Part shown: piece by piece, positions 39,845-51,540 of the stretch | Layout: each line of letters begins with the position of its first letter | How positions within the stretch are numbered: the first letter of the stretch is position 1 | NCBI RefSeq assembly: GCF_018320785.1 | Contig: NC_054886.1 | Coordinates: 32,967,732-33,031,731 of the forward strand | DNA: 64,000 nt | Reading direction: 5' to 3' | DNA from: Cheilinus undulatus | Taxonomy: Eukaryota; Chordata; Actinopteri; Labriformes; Labridae | Made by a program: the position numbers and the translations under genes | The notes under the pieces: generated by a model | Told to the model about the DNA's origin: nothing | Database searches by the model: none | What the model saw: the letters and a program-made list of their open reading frames with translations, nothing else

Positions 39845-39914
39845 ATGGAGTCAACACTCAGGACTTTCCTCCTGCCTGTCCTCGCTGTGGCTGCTCCTCT
39901 TCTCCTGCATGAAG
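39845..39914 (+). CDS. Gene C exon 1, signal peptide
   Basis: ATG at 39845 encodes MESTLRTFLLPVLAVAAPLL then LHE and a phase-1 donor G|GTGAGT. It has a strong hydrophobic core. The sequence differs from the A/B signal exons. Confidence 0.65.
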
Positions 39915-40599
39915 GTGAGTGATCTAATCAGTGAACACTGAAAGCTGCTTCAGTTTCAATGTTGTGACACACCAATACCTATTCTTCACCATTACCCGAC
40001 ATCATTTATGCAGAAACACGCTAATAATGATCATTTTTAGACCTTTATTTAAGTCTTAACTCTCGTCTGTAGCTACATAACATTCACAAATCATTAAGTT
40101 TATTTCCTCACATGATTTTGAAGAAATCCCCTACTGTAGTTAAGACTTTATGACCAAATGCATTTATGAGAAATTTAAAATTTAAATCTTGAATGTTATT
40201 ATTTTTTGATTATTATGGTAGGAATCGTTTATGGTACAAACTGCATGCATATTAAAATATAAACAATGTAAAAATAAACATATATAAGGTCAAAAAAGTA
40301 TTTACTTCTACATCAGAAACGTATTTAAATAGAAAATATTATTTTTTTACACAGTAATCTTTGAATTGAAACTTCAACAGGCTGCCTCATAAAACTTAGG
40401 ACAGGGACTGAGCTGAACAGGACAGGTCTACCTCAGAGTCCTCTTGGGTGTGGCTACACAGAGACTGTTTGTCTTTGGATGCTGACACCTTTTTGCTGCA
40501 AGACGTGACTAAATTAAATAACAGATTTGTTTTTTTAATATTTTTGACTTTTTCTGCCTTTATTCAGAGAGGAGAACAGTGGATGGGATTCGGGGATGT

Positions 40600-40680
40600 G
40601 CACAGACATTTTGGGGGGCAGGGGCTCAAGAAAAAAAAAAGGGCACTTCTCTTCATAAAAAATGTTCAAAGAAAGTGAAA
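40600..40680. mobile_element. hAT-like end fragment
   Basis: GGATGTGCACAGACATTTTG, GGGGGGCAGGGGCTCAAG and AAGGGCACTTC resemble a CAGTGGTGTGCAC-type hAT terminus; a related fragment lies at 13690-13870. The flanks at 40540-40590 and 42325-42380 share a CTGCCTTTATTCAGAGAG-type segment, possibly SINE-body-derived. Confidence 0.35.
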
Positions 40681-41319
40681 TATATTAGCCCACCTCTGAC
40701 TTAACCGATCACTATTTTATTTTAATATCCTTTCTACAAAATAAATGGAGCACACAAATAAAATGTCTTCTTTAGTATTCACTGGGTTTATCACAACAGT
40801 AAGCAAAAACAGAATAAGCTATGACACCATGTCCATGTTTTCTCTGCTGCTAGTCTCTAGTAAATATTTAGAATAACTGACTGTAGCTGCCAGGGCATGG
40901 TGAAGAAAGAGTTTTCAAGAAAAGGGAAAAAAGCACTAATATTTATTCATTTATTTTTTTGCACTAGATAATAAATGAATTCTTTGAATTCTTTTGGTTT
41001 AATTGAAATAAAAAGTACTTCAAATAAACATACTCTTCAAAATAAACTGAAAAGCACTGTTTTATACATAAATAAGCAAACAAACCTACCCTCTGCGACT
41101 GCAATTAGGCCAGTTATTAGTTGCAACAATAAGGATTAGTGCATCTGCATTCCTCTACTGCTCACTTTGTTAATTTTACTGAAAAACAGCAGAAATACTG
41201 AAATTCACTGCAAAAAATTATTGACAAAATGAAAATGGCATTTAGCTGCAGGCATGACTAAAATGTAAATAGGCTGAATTTCTATTGCCAAGCAGCACAA
41301 TACAGAATTTCCTTTATCT

Positions 41320-41845
41320 TTTATGATTATTATGATGATGATGGTGATGATGGTGATTATTATAAGTAGTAGTACTATTATTATTTTTATTATGATGATG
41401 ATGATGATTATTATTATTATTATTAATATTCTAAGTACTATTACTATTATTACTTATTATAATAATAATAATAATAATTATTAATAATATTATGATATGA
41501 CTTATTATTATTGTTATTATTACTGTAATTATAATTATTATTGTTATTATTACTGTAATTATTTTTTATAGAATTATTATTATTACTACTACTATGACTA
41601 TTATTATTTTTATTTTTTATTGCTATAATTATAATTATCATTATTATTATTATTACTTTTACTATTATTATCATTAATTATATTGTTTTTATTACATTAT
41701 TATTATTATTATTATTATTGTTGTTGTTGTTGTTGTTATAATTTTTAATATTAATATTATTACTATCAGTATTGTTATTATTACTAATATTTTTTCTATT
41801 ATTATATTACTATTATTATTATCATAATATTATTATTCCCTCTCC
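41320..41845. repeat. ATT/ATG trinucleotide-rich microsatellite
   Basis: Over 500 bases of (ATT)n, (ATG)n and (GTT)n mixed units in gene C intron 1. ORFs of poly-Asn/Tyr type across it are artefacts. Confidence 0.9.
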
Positions 41846-42521
41846 AAACAAGCACACACTGCTTGATGGTGACATGATTTTCGTTTTAGTGCATGGGAGG
41901 GCTCTCTTTCTGTCAGGTATGAAATATCAAATTTCTAGAAGAATGAAAAGTTGTTAGTTGAGGAGCCTACAGTCAAAATGATGCAGTAGCTGCTTCAGAC
42001 AGGACTCTAGAGTTTAAAACATTGTGTTTTCATGTTCTGGTCAGTTTAGAGATTTTGGTTTATTTTGCATCCATGTCTTCTTTCACTCTAAAGAAAAAGA
42101 CAACTTCCAAAAAACCCGTTTAGATGGTGTTTTTCTGCCCTCTACATAAACATTTCAGGTAAAATACGGTCTTGTAATTAACTGGGGAAGTTCAATGGTG
42201 ATCTGTTTTAGTTCATTTTTTTATCCTATTGATCTGCAGTGCCTTTCAAATATATGCAAATGGGCGCATTTTAATGAAACAGGCCGAGCACTTAATTTGC
42301 ACATCAATGCAACGTTATTGATGACGTATTTTTGACTGTTTCTGCCTTTATTCAGAGAGCAGGACAGTGGATGGGATTGTAAACGGGGTTGAGGAGGGGT
42401 CATACAGGAAAGAAGCTGCAGGCTGCACTGGGCCGTCTGTGCCCTGAATCTTTAAACTTGGCCTATCCTGACTGGTAGGAATAATAAAATCAGTAGAACT
42501 GATAAACAAACGCACCCACTT

Positions 42522-42913
42522 TTATCAAATTTTGGCAGTTTTTTTGCCACTTTTTGCCCATTTAAGCTGCCTTTTGCCATTAAATTCAATTTTTTTCCTA
42601 TTTTTCCAATCTTTTCTGGGGCTTTTTTGCCAATATTTCCACCTTTTTGCTAATTTTTGCCCATTTTATTCATCAGTGAGTCAGTTTTTGCCAACTCTCA
42701 CCCATTTTTCCATTTTCTGCCCATTCTTACCACTTTTTCTACCCTATTTTGCCCCTTTTCACCCATTTTTTGCCATTTTTTTTCCTGTTATTAGACACTT
42801 TCTGCCACCTTAAAATTTCTTTTTATTACCACTTCTCACCACTCAGATTGTGGCTCTTGCGGACGTATTTTTTAACAGTTTGGCTCTTTGGTGTAGCAGG
42901 TTGAGTATCACTG
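42522..42913. mobile_element. hAT-derived TTTTGCCACTTT array, right end intact
   Basis: The array ends with TTTGGTGTAGCAGGTTGAGT and ATCACTG, the inverse of the CAGTGATACTCAACCTG end seen at 5629. The left end is missing. Confidence 0.65.
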
Positions 42914-43017
42914 CTCTAGAGCATCATCCAATACTCTGACTTCTAGTGCACATGCATTTATTTCCTCTTGAAACCACGGTGGCTGATGGCCAGTCTGGTA
43001 TGACGGGTTCATCTGGA

Positions 43018-43110
43018 ACAGTGGTTTCCAACTTGGGGTCCAGGGACTGCTTGGGGGCGCCAAAGATCTCAGGTGGGGCGTGGAGACTAGTCTGCACTAA
43101 TGTCGTCAAA
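43018..43110. mobile_element. hAT terminus fragment (CAGTGGTTTCCAACTTGGGG)
   Basis: CAGTGGTTTCCAACTTGGGG followed by GTCCAGGGAC and a GGGGGCGCC stretch is a common fish hAT start. A similar start, ATGGTTCCCAACCTGGGGTC, lies at 47281 just before the Tc1 element. Confidence 0.5.
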
Positions 43111-44013
43111 CTTGGGTGTATGCATTGCTGGACTTGGGCCAAAACCTTGTATCTCCTAAATCACCACTTTTTAAGGAATGAAAAAAAATCTCAGCATTTA
43201 ACTCTGAATGGTCATAGATTGTTTATGATCATTTTTATTGTTTTAAAATTGGCTCAAACCTACTTGAACATAAAAGGTGACTTAAAAGCACTTATTTATG
43301 AAAAAAATGAAAATAATTACAAACTATGATATGAGGTTTCGGCCTGACACCAAAGGTATATTCTTTTATTCATGATCAGCAACATAATGTATGGTGGCCT
43401 GTAAAGGCCACTAAAAATATTTTTTTAAACAAGGGATGCCATTGATTTTCTGAAAGAAAAAAAAAGTAAAAATTGGGGAAAAATTTCAAATTGTGAGATT
43501 ATAAAGTTGTAAATTTACAAGAAAACTCAGAGTTTAAAAGTCATTAATTTATGAAAAACCAAACAGAAAACAGTTGTTGGATTTTGACTTTTCAACTTAT
43601 AATCTCAAAAACGCAACCTTTCAGTTCACTTAGATTTATAAGTTTTAAAGTAAAAACAATATATTTTTTCTTGAAATCAACAACTTGTTAAACTTGAGGA
43701 TTTCAAGTTTTTTTCATGAAAATTAGCAGATCTTTTTTATGATTTATTTTTCTATAGTGGCCATAGACATGGCAGATATGTCTGTTAAAAACATGGGAGC
43801 TGTTGACCAAGCTGTCCTCTGAATGTGACCACTAACTGACTAATATTTTAGTGAGGAGAATGTGCAAACATCTCTGTTCTTTGTCTACTTCCTGTTTATC
43901 CTGTCTAGTTTCACCACACTTTGATGTAAACTCTGCTGATTAAACAACATTTAGAAGTGAAGTGGTAATTCATGCTGCAGCAGGAAGTATTCATTCTGTC
44001 TCTGTTTTCTCAG

Positions 44014-44219
44014 GATCACAGCAAGATCCCCAAAGACGTTCTGTTAGAGTACGAGTAGGGGGAACGGCCATCCTGCCTTTAAACCTCAACACCATGCTGG
44101 ACTTTTATCATGTAAAAGTAGAATGGCTCGCATGATGGGAAGTCTGTGCATGTGTTTCAGAATAATCAGCGCTACAGCACATCAGATGACTTATTATATG
44201 TTTCATCTTTTCTACTAAG
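44014..44219 (+). pseudogene. Gene C V exon, frameshifted and truncated
   Basis: The acceptor CTCTGTTTTCTCAG leads to SQQDPQRRSVRVRVGG, TAILPLNLN (Leu where Cys is usual) and YHVKVEW. Then LA and TGA follow. In another frame HDGKSVHVFQNNQRYSTSDD continues the C'-C'' region. The D-G strands (GRTSL..DEMS, DAGTY) are absent. Sequence passes straight into the intron end TTTCATCTTTTCTACTAAG of the next exon. Confidence 0.65.
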
Positions 44220-44261
44220 GACCCGACACCTGCGCCTAAACCTGACCAAGACAGGACTGAG
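44220..44261 (+). CDS. Gene C linker exon
   Basis: A pyrimidine tract and TAAG precede 42 nt in phase 0 encoding DPTPAPKPDQDRTE, with donor GAG|GTAAGT. Pro/Asp-rich stalk comparable to linker exon 2 of gene A. Confidence 0.55.
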
Positions 44262-44424
44262 GTAAGTAGCAAACTTGTTTTGACCTCAGTTCATAAAACA
44301 CTATCATCACTCTTTACTCAGTCTCCTTTCACGTCCTCACTCAGGTCATGCTTGTGACTTTCAAACATTCAAACTCTTTGTGTTCTCATTGCTCAACGTC
44401 ACTGACGTGATCAAAATATTCCAT

Positions 44425-44520
44425 CCATTTTCTTTACCGCTTATCCTGTTGGGGGTTGCGGGGGGGCCAGAGCCTATCCCAGGTACACCCTGGACTGGTG
44501 ACCAGTAGAGCTCTACATTC
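44425..44520 (-). mobile_element. LINE-tail-like dispersed repeat
   Basis: TCCATCCATTTTCTTTACCG, TTATCCTGTTGGGGGTTGCG and AGAGCCTATCCCAGG are words of a very common fish retroposon tail, here degraded. Confidence 0.4.
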
Positions 44521-45122
44521 TCTACATTCTGTAGAGCATTTATGAGTTCAGGCACTGATGTTAGACCAGAAGACCTGGCTCACGATCTCTGTTCCAGTTC
44601 ATCCCAAAGGTGCAGGAAAAGGATGGGGATCGAAATCCGCGTCCCTGAGGATATAACGTGTTAGCTTGTCGATAATGCTATCGAGTCAGATCAGGTCTAT
44701 TTTCAGCGCTGCTGGAATTCCTGTTGATCAGAAAGCTCCAAAAAGAAAGTGAAAATCATAGAACATCTGGTTCTTTCAAAATACAACACAAGGCATGGAC
44801 TCTTGGTTGTAAATCATCACTTTATCAACCATGGGGGGAGTGGGGGGTGGGGGGGCTTGTGGGGCTTCAGCCCAAAATCTTTCATGTTGGTTGTAAGTAT
44901 GTAGCTTATGGCCTTGATGATCACACCGAGGAAATGAAATTTTAAAATGATTTTTAAAAATCAGATCTTTTTTTACTTTTAAGAACATGTGTATGGAGGA
45001 GGATTAGGGACATTTAACAAAAAAATGGGTATTCATTTTTATTATTATTGGTACCCTTTTTCCCCTTGTCCTACACCCCTTCACACATGCATCCAACCAT
45101 GCCCACATACAACCCCCCCCAC

Positions 45123-45147
45123 CACACACACACACACACACACACAC
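45123..45147. repeat. (CA)n microsatellite
   Basis: Twelve CA units within a longer C/A-rich tract in gene C intron before the TM exon. Confidence 0.85.
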
Positions 45148-45266
45148 CCCAACACACCCCCACTCACCCACACACACAGTCAACTTGTGACATAGACATG
45201 ATGACTGGATGTTATCTTTGAAGACCAAACTGTAAAAATAATCCTGGATGGTTTTCCTTCTTTCAG

Positions 45267-45348
45267 ATAATTGTCTGTGCTGTTGCTGGTGTGGTGATTG
45301 CTGTGGTGGGCGTCATTGGTGTAGTATGTTATAAATGTAGAGGAAACA
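45267..45348 (+). CDS. Gene C transmembrane exon
   Basis: The acceptor CTTCTTTCAG and donor A|GTAAGT frame 82 nt, phase 0 to 1, encoding IIVCAVAGVVIAVVGVIGVV then CYKCRGN. Same phases as the gene A TM exon. Confidence 0.7.
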
Positions 45349-45612
45349 GTAAGTTATCCTTCCTTCTCTCTTTATTTTTCAGGTTTAAAGTCGGGGGTAG
45401 CGACACTTGAAACTTTATGATATATTTCTTGCCCTTCACTTCAAAAAGCAGCATTATTGACTCAAACACATCATAAATACATGATACTGCCCACACTTCT
45501 ACAGATTTTCATCCTGTCAAGGCCCAACATTGGCTGTCAGAGCTCTCTGACTTTGGAACAGCCTACCAGCCTCATGACATTTCTTTACAAAAAGCTTTTT
45601 TGGTGTTTTAAG

Positions 45613-46756
45613 CAGTGTTAATTTTGTCGACTACAACTATGACTAAAAATGTTCGTCAACAACCTTTTTTTCCATGACAAAAACTTGACTAAATTTAACA
45701 AAAATAGATCCGTAATGACTAAAACTGACGAAAACTAAGTTTAGTTTTTTTCAAGATGACTAAAACTGGACTCAGATGTCATGTAGTTTTTGTAGGACAT
45801 TCAAAATCCTTGTACAGGTCTATATCTCTGTATTTGCTCCCCTGATCTATCTTCATCACCAATGATTGGAACATTCAGAAGACAATCAGTCATTGCTTTT
45901 AGCCACTCTGTCATTTTTCTCCTGTAGAGTGGACACAAGGGAGAGGGAGTGAGGCTGCAAGCATGCAAGAGAGAGAGAAAGAGAAAGAGCACCTGTGCCA
46001 AGCAGCGCAGAAAGGGGAGCTGTGAAGTTGACAGTACAGTGATTTGTTCATATTTTAGAGCTGCATTCAATCTTCAGGGCTCATGCCTCCTGCCCATTTG
46101 TTTGACTGCCAAAGTAACTGCAAGCTCTTTATATTAATGAGGGGGATCACCCTCTGTTTCTGGGTTGTGTCACATCCACGGTTGTGACACAACCCGACAT
46201 GCAACGGGTGGCGAGGGCCCATTATCACTGCTTGCAGCTTTAATTAATTTTAGGTTTAGTTTTAGTCTTTAGATGAAATGAATTAGTTTTAGTCACATTT
46301 TAGTTGTTTCTACCCTTTTTAGTTTTAGTCCAGTTTTAGTCAAAACTCAAAACATTTTAGTGTAGTTTTAAAAAGTCCTCACATTTTAGTCTTTACTTTT
46401 AGTCCAAGCAGTTATTTTCTTGCCTAAATCTGGTACCAAATCATGGTAGTGTGTTCTCTGCACTCTGCTAAACCTGGGGTCCCTGCTTTCTACAGCTGAG
46501 AGGCAGGATAGATACAGATGCATTGTTTTTTCACAGATTTACCCACAGTGGAGAAATATCATGGATTTTGAATGTCCGATGAAAACTAAATTACATTTTA
46601 GTCAAGTTTTAGTCATTCTGACAAAAACTAAACTCAGTTTTTGTCAGTTTTAGTCTTCACAGTTCTTTTTTTGTAGTCTTAGTCTAGTTTTTGTCATGAA
46701 AAAAAGGCCATTGATGAACATTTTTAGTCATAGTTTTAGTCACAAAATTAACACCG
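45613..46756. mobile_element. hAT element (CAGTGTTAATTTTGTCGACT family)
   Basis: The left end CAGTGTTAATTTTGTCGACT and the inverted right end CGGTGTTAATTTTGTGACTA pair, with TTTTAGTC-rich subterminal repeats. The expected 8-bp duplication is not visible. A second insertion appears to occupy 45790-46250. A 13-bp perfect stem is at 46162-46195. Confidence 0.6.
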
Positions 46757-47375
46757 TCCCACAGCCAATCACAGCTCTTTCTCTCAACACAGCGGCCCAT
46801 TTAAATATGACTCACTTTTCGCTAATCCCTGTTTGCCTTAATGCTGATGCACCACACTGCTGCTGGCAGAGCTTAACCTCCTCCACCCCAGCCTCCTCCT
46901 TTGTAGCATAAGGCTTGTTGCACACTCGCAGTCAGATTCATGCTACCATGGATTAATTACCGTTTTTATTTTATTCAGGTTGCATTGTCACAGATTTTTT
47001 TATTTGTGAGGGGGTTTCTAGCTATGTGCTCTATGGAAAGTCAAACCATGCAGCTTGACTAACCCAGGGAGCATCATTAGAGCAGAGCCTTCTCCATCAA
47101 GTAAAACTGTAGATCCGTTTTGCAATAGAAAGATTAAATGTATGGCGAGTGTTTCTGACTGAAATAATATTAAAACTAAGTATAAGAATTATGCTCCTGA
47201 AAACGGCCTTATAAAACAAAAACATGATCCTGTGATCATTAGTTTTCATTAACTTATTTGAGTTTTTAACACTGTAGACTAATGGTTCCCAACCTGGGGT
47301 CCAGGTACCTCTGAGAGAGCATGGAAGAACTCAGGGGAGTCACTGGGTTCTGTCTGCTAAGACGTGTCAAAATTA

Positions 47376-48366
<991 letters not shown>

Positions 48367-49127
48367 TAGATGTGCACATATTTTTTCCGAAAAATCGTAA
48401 TAAGAAACATAAGAATGATTCTAGATGGTTACAAACAAAAGAGGATCTGTTCATTTTTGAGGAATAAAGGCAAATTCTTTTGAGGAAAAAATCTAAATAT
48501 TTCAGATTTCAAAGCAATATATTCACAAGAAAACACACTTAGAATTTCAGAGTTTGAAAGTGTTACATTTTGACATCAGAAGTTCATAGATTTCAAGTTT
48601 TTTTAATCATAAATTTACAACAGTGTTCAGACAAAAATAAAGAAGAAACCACGATGGTTTGACTTTTTCCTGTGACTGAGAGCTGTGAATCAGACTGTAG
48701 TCTATTTAATTAGATCACTTTGTAAAGGAGCCGTAAAAAAACTGTATGTTTCAGTTAATGTAAAATCATGTCCAAGAACTGTTTACATAAACTGTTAACT
48801 GAATATGAATAAACTTGAGACTACAGATTAAACAAACACACCAATCGTCCAAAAGATAACGAGATGATGTTGTCAGTAAGCCAACAATTTGGTCTGAGCT
48901 TCAACAACATCTTCAGAAACTGATCAGGAGGTTTTATCTCTGCTTTACAACTTTAAGACTCCTGAAACAAATGCAGATGTTGCCTTGTCCAATTTTTCCA
49001 TTAAAAGCGAAAAAACTCAACAAAAACAAAATTCATTAATGGGAGTTATTAGAATGCCAAAGATTGATGGGCTACTGATGGACTATGGATGGGGATTTCA
49101 AATAGGCTTCTCCTTATCTCCCTACAG

Positions 49128-50272
49128 AGAACAACCAAAACAACCCAAGGGGGATGCATGCCTTGAATGACTCCAACTTAGACAATTCAGATAACCCTGG
49201 AAACCAAAACAACGCCAACGACCAAGGAAACCAAAACAACCTTAACAACCAAAGAAACCAAAACAACGCCAATGACAGAGGAAACCAAAACAATGCCAAC
49301 AACCCTAATAACCGAGGAAACAAAAAAAAAAACAACAATCAAGGAAACAAAAAAAAACCCAACAATCAAGGAAACAAAAAAAAAAACAACCGAGGCACCC
49401 AAAACAAAAGAGATGTCCAAGACAACCAAAACAACCCAGACAACCAAGACATCTTCAACAACGACTCAGACAACCCAGACGACCAAGACAACCAAGATGA
49501 CCACGATTCAGACAACCAAGAAAACCAAGATGACCAAGATTCAGACAACCAAGACAACCAAGATGACCAAGATTCAGACAACCAAGAAAACCAAGATGAC
49601 CAAGATTCAGACAACCAAGACAACTAAGATGACCAAGATTCAGACAACCAAGACAACCAAGATGACCAAGATTCAGACAACCAAGACAACCAAGATGACC
49701 AAGATTCAGACAACCAAGACAACCAAGATGACCAAGATTCAGACAACCAAGACAACCAAGATGACCAAGATTCAGACAACCAAGATGACCAAGATTCAGA
49801 CAACCAAGACAACTAAGATGACCAAGATTCAGACAACCAAGAAAACCAAGATGACCACGATTCAGACAACCAAGAAAACCAAGATGACCACGATTCAGAC
49901 AACCAAGACAACCAAGATGACCAAGATTCAGACAACCAAGACAACCAAGATGACCAAGATTCAGACAACCAAGAAAACCAAGATGACCAAGATTCAGACA
50001 ACCAAGACAACCAAGATGACCAAGATTCAGACAACCAAGAAAACCAAGATGACCACGATTCAGACAACCAAGACAACCAAGAAAACCAAGATGACCAAGA
50101 TTCAGACAACCAAGACAACCAAGAAAACCAAGATGACCAAGATTCAGAAAACCAAGATGACCACGATTCAGACAACCAAGACGACCAAGACAACCAAGAT
50201 GATGACTCAGACGACCAAGACAACCAAGATGACCACAATGACTCTGACAACCCAGACGACCAAGAATTGTGA
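49128..50272 (+). CDS. Gene C last exon: N/Q-rich then D/N/Q-repeat cytoplasmic tail
   Basis: The acceptor TTATCTCCCTACAG leads, in the phase set by the TM exon, to KNNQNNPRGMHALNDSN, a GNQNNAN/GNKKK-type stretch (to about 49400), then DNQDNQDDQDS repeats. The first stop in this frame is TAA at 49625-49627, giving a tail of about 166 residues. A second in-frame TAA stands at 49814-49816, and the array's natural end is DDQEL then TGA at 50270-50272. All length changes in the array are multiples of three. Frames in the other registers and on the minus strand are also open but do not fit the splice phase. Confidence 0.55.
49494..50260 (+). repeat. 33-bp minisatellite in gene C tail exon
   Basis: About 20 tandem copies of GATTCAGACAACCAAGACAA plus CCAAGATGACCAA, with GAAAAC for GACAAC and CACGAT for CAAGAT as recurrent variants. 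Some units are shortened by 12 or lengthened by 9 bases, always keeping the frame. Confidence 0.9.
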
Positions 50273-51040
50273 AATGTTTTTGGCGAATAGATTCCATTGT
50301 GATTTTTTTTATGTACTTGAAGGGGAAGTGAGGCCAACAGCAGAATGGAGTTTAGACACTGGTGGTGGAAGGAGTAGGATAAGATGAAGAGTAGACTTCT
50401 GAGGAGCCATTTGTTCTGAAAATACAGAGGACATACGCACTTAATCCTTCTCAGGGATAAATCATTCCATTTGTACTCTGTGCCTTGCTTTGTGCCAGGA
50501 TTGTTCTCCCTTAATGAGGAAAGATATAGACGATTGTGCCAAATCACCGGTGCACTTCAAATGGTGTTAAAATAATTCTTCAAGAAGCACCCACAAAGTT
50601 GATAAAAAACTTAGCTTTATTTTTTTCTGAATTTCACTAAAAGCTGTCATGCTGATAAGAGGAGTGTGGTAGAACGATCCCTGTCAATGGCGCTACAGAA
50701 TCATGGCTCACCAAGTTTACATCTCATCAACTTCAGAAATAAACATGGTTAAAAATAAATGCTAAAAACTTTTAACTTGGAAAACAAAAGGATTTTATTT
50801 AAATAAATTTAAAGCTTTAATATTTAAATGCTTCAGATTTATTTCCTTAAAAAGTATTTAAATTGAATCAACTGTAAATATTGTATTAATTGAATTTTCT
50901 CAAATTTCTTTTTGTATAGATTTGAAGAAATTACATTAAAATGTACTTTTCTGTGCAGTTTCCTTGTTTGATTTTTTGCCATCAAATGTCTGTTATTTTA
51001 TCCTGTTAATTTGAGGTTTTAAGTTGTTGAGTCATGAGGC
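50273..51040. other. 3' flank of gene C, nothing else recognised
   Basis: AT-rich unique DNA, no conserved ORF. Confidence 0.3.
50738..50743 (+). terminator. Candidate polyadenylation signal of gene C
   Basis: AATAAA about 470 bases beyond the array's terminal stop; weak positional support only. Confidence 0.2.
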
Positions 51041-51059
51041 TTTTTCAGTTAGAGATTCT

Positions 51060-51270
51060 GCAACAATTACAACAATTAGGGTCGTTGTCTTGTTGAAACA
51101 CCCATTTAAAGGACATTTCCTCTTCATAAGGCAACATGACCTCTTCTTGTATCCTGATGTACTCAAACTGCTCCCTGGTATGGATAGACAGACCTGACTC
51201 CACAGTATGAGGAACATGTCCAGATCATGATGCCTGCTCCACCATGCTCTGCTGTCTTCAGTGGACTGTG
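51060..51270 (-). mobile_element. Degenerate Tc1/mariner-like transposase fragment
   Basis: CTTGTTGAAACACCCATTTA and TGCCTGCTCCACCATGCTCT match, in order, the transposase segment of Tc1-class elements on the minus strand. Frames are broken. Confidence 0.4.
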
Positions 51271-51540
51271 GTTTAAATTCACCTGCTTTCCTCTGATTGG
51301 CCGATTTTTCGGAGGCTGGCCGGCGGCAGGACTCAATGTTTTGTGCCCGCCCCCGCTAATGTGGCTAATGTTATTATGCTAGTACTTGTAAACTTTAAAT
51401 GAACCGGTCCGATAGTAAAATACGGCAAATTTTGATATATGTCTGTATGTGTTAGACCCAGACTCTGACCCTGATAGTTTGGAGAGAGAGGGGGAAGAAA
51501 ACCAGCAGCAGCGAAGCATAGAGAAGGACATGAGTTTGGT

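Noticed and set aside
41450-41957. Poly-Asn and poly-Tyr ORFs
   Set aside because: Trinucleotide microsatellite artefact.
49272-50387. 371-residue Thr/Lys/Met-rich ORF
   Set aside because: It is an alternate frame of the 33-bp array; the splice phase from the TM exon selects the Asn/Gln/Asp frame.
49455-50547. Minus-strand ORFs of 280 and 244 residues (Leu/Gly/His and Trp/Ser-rich)
   Set aside because: They are shadows of the same array, with no splice or promoter context.
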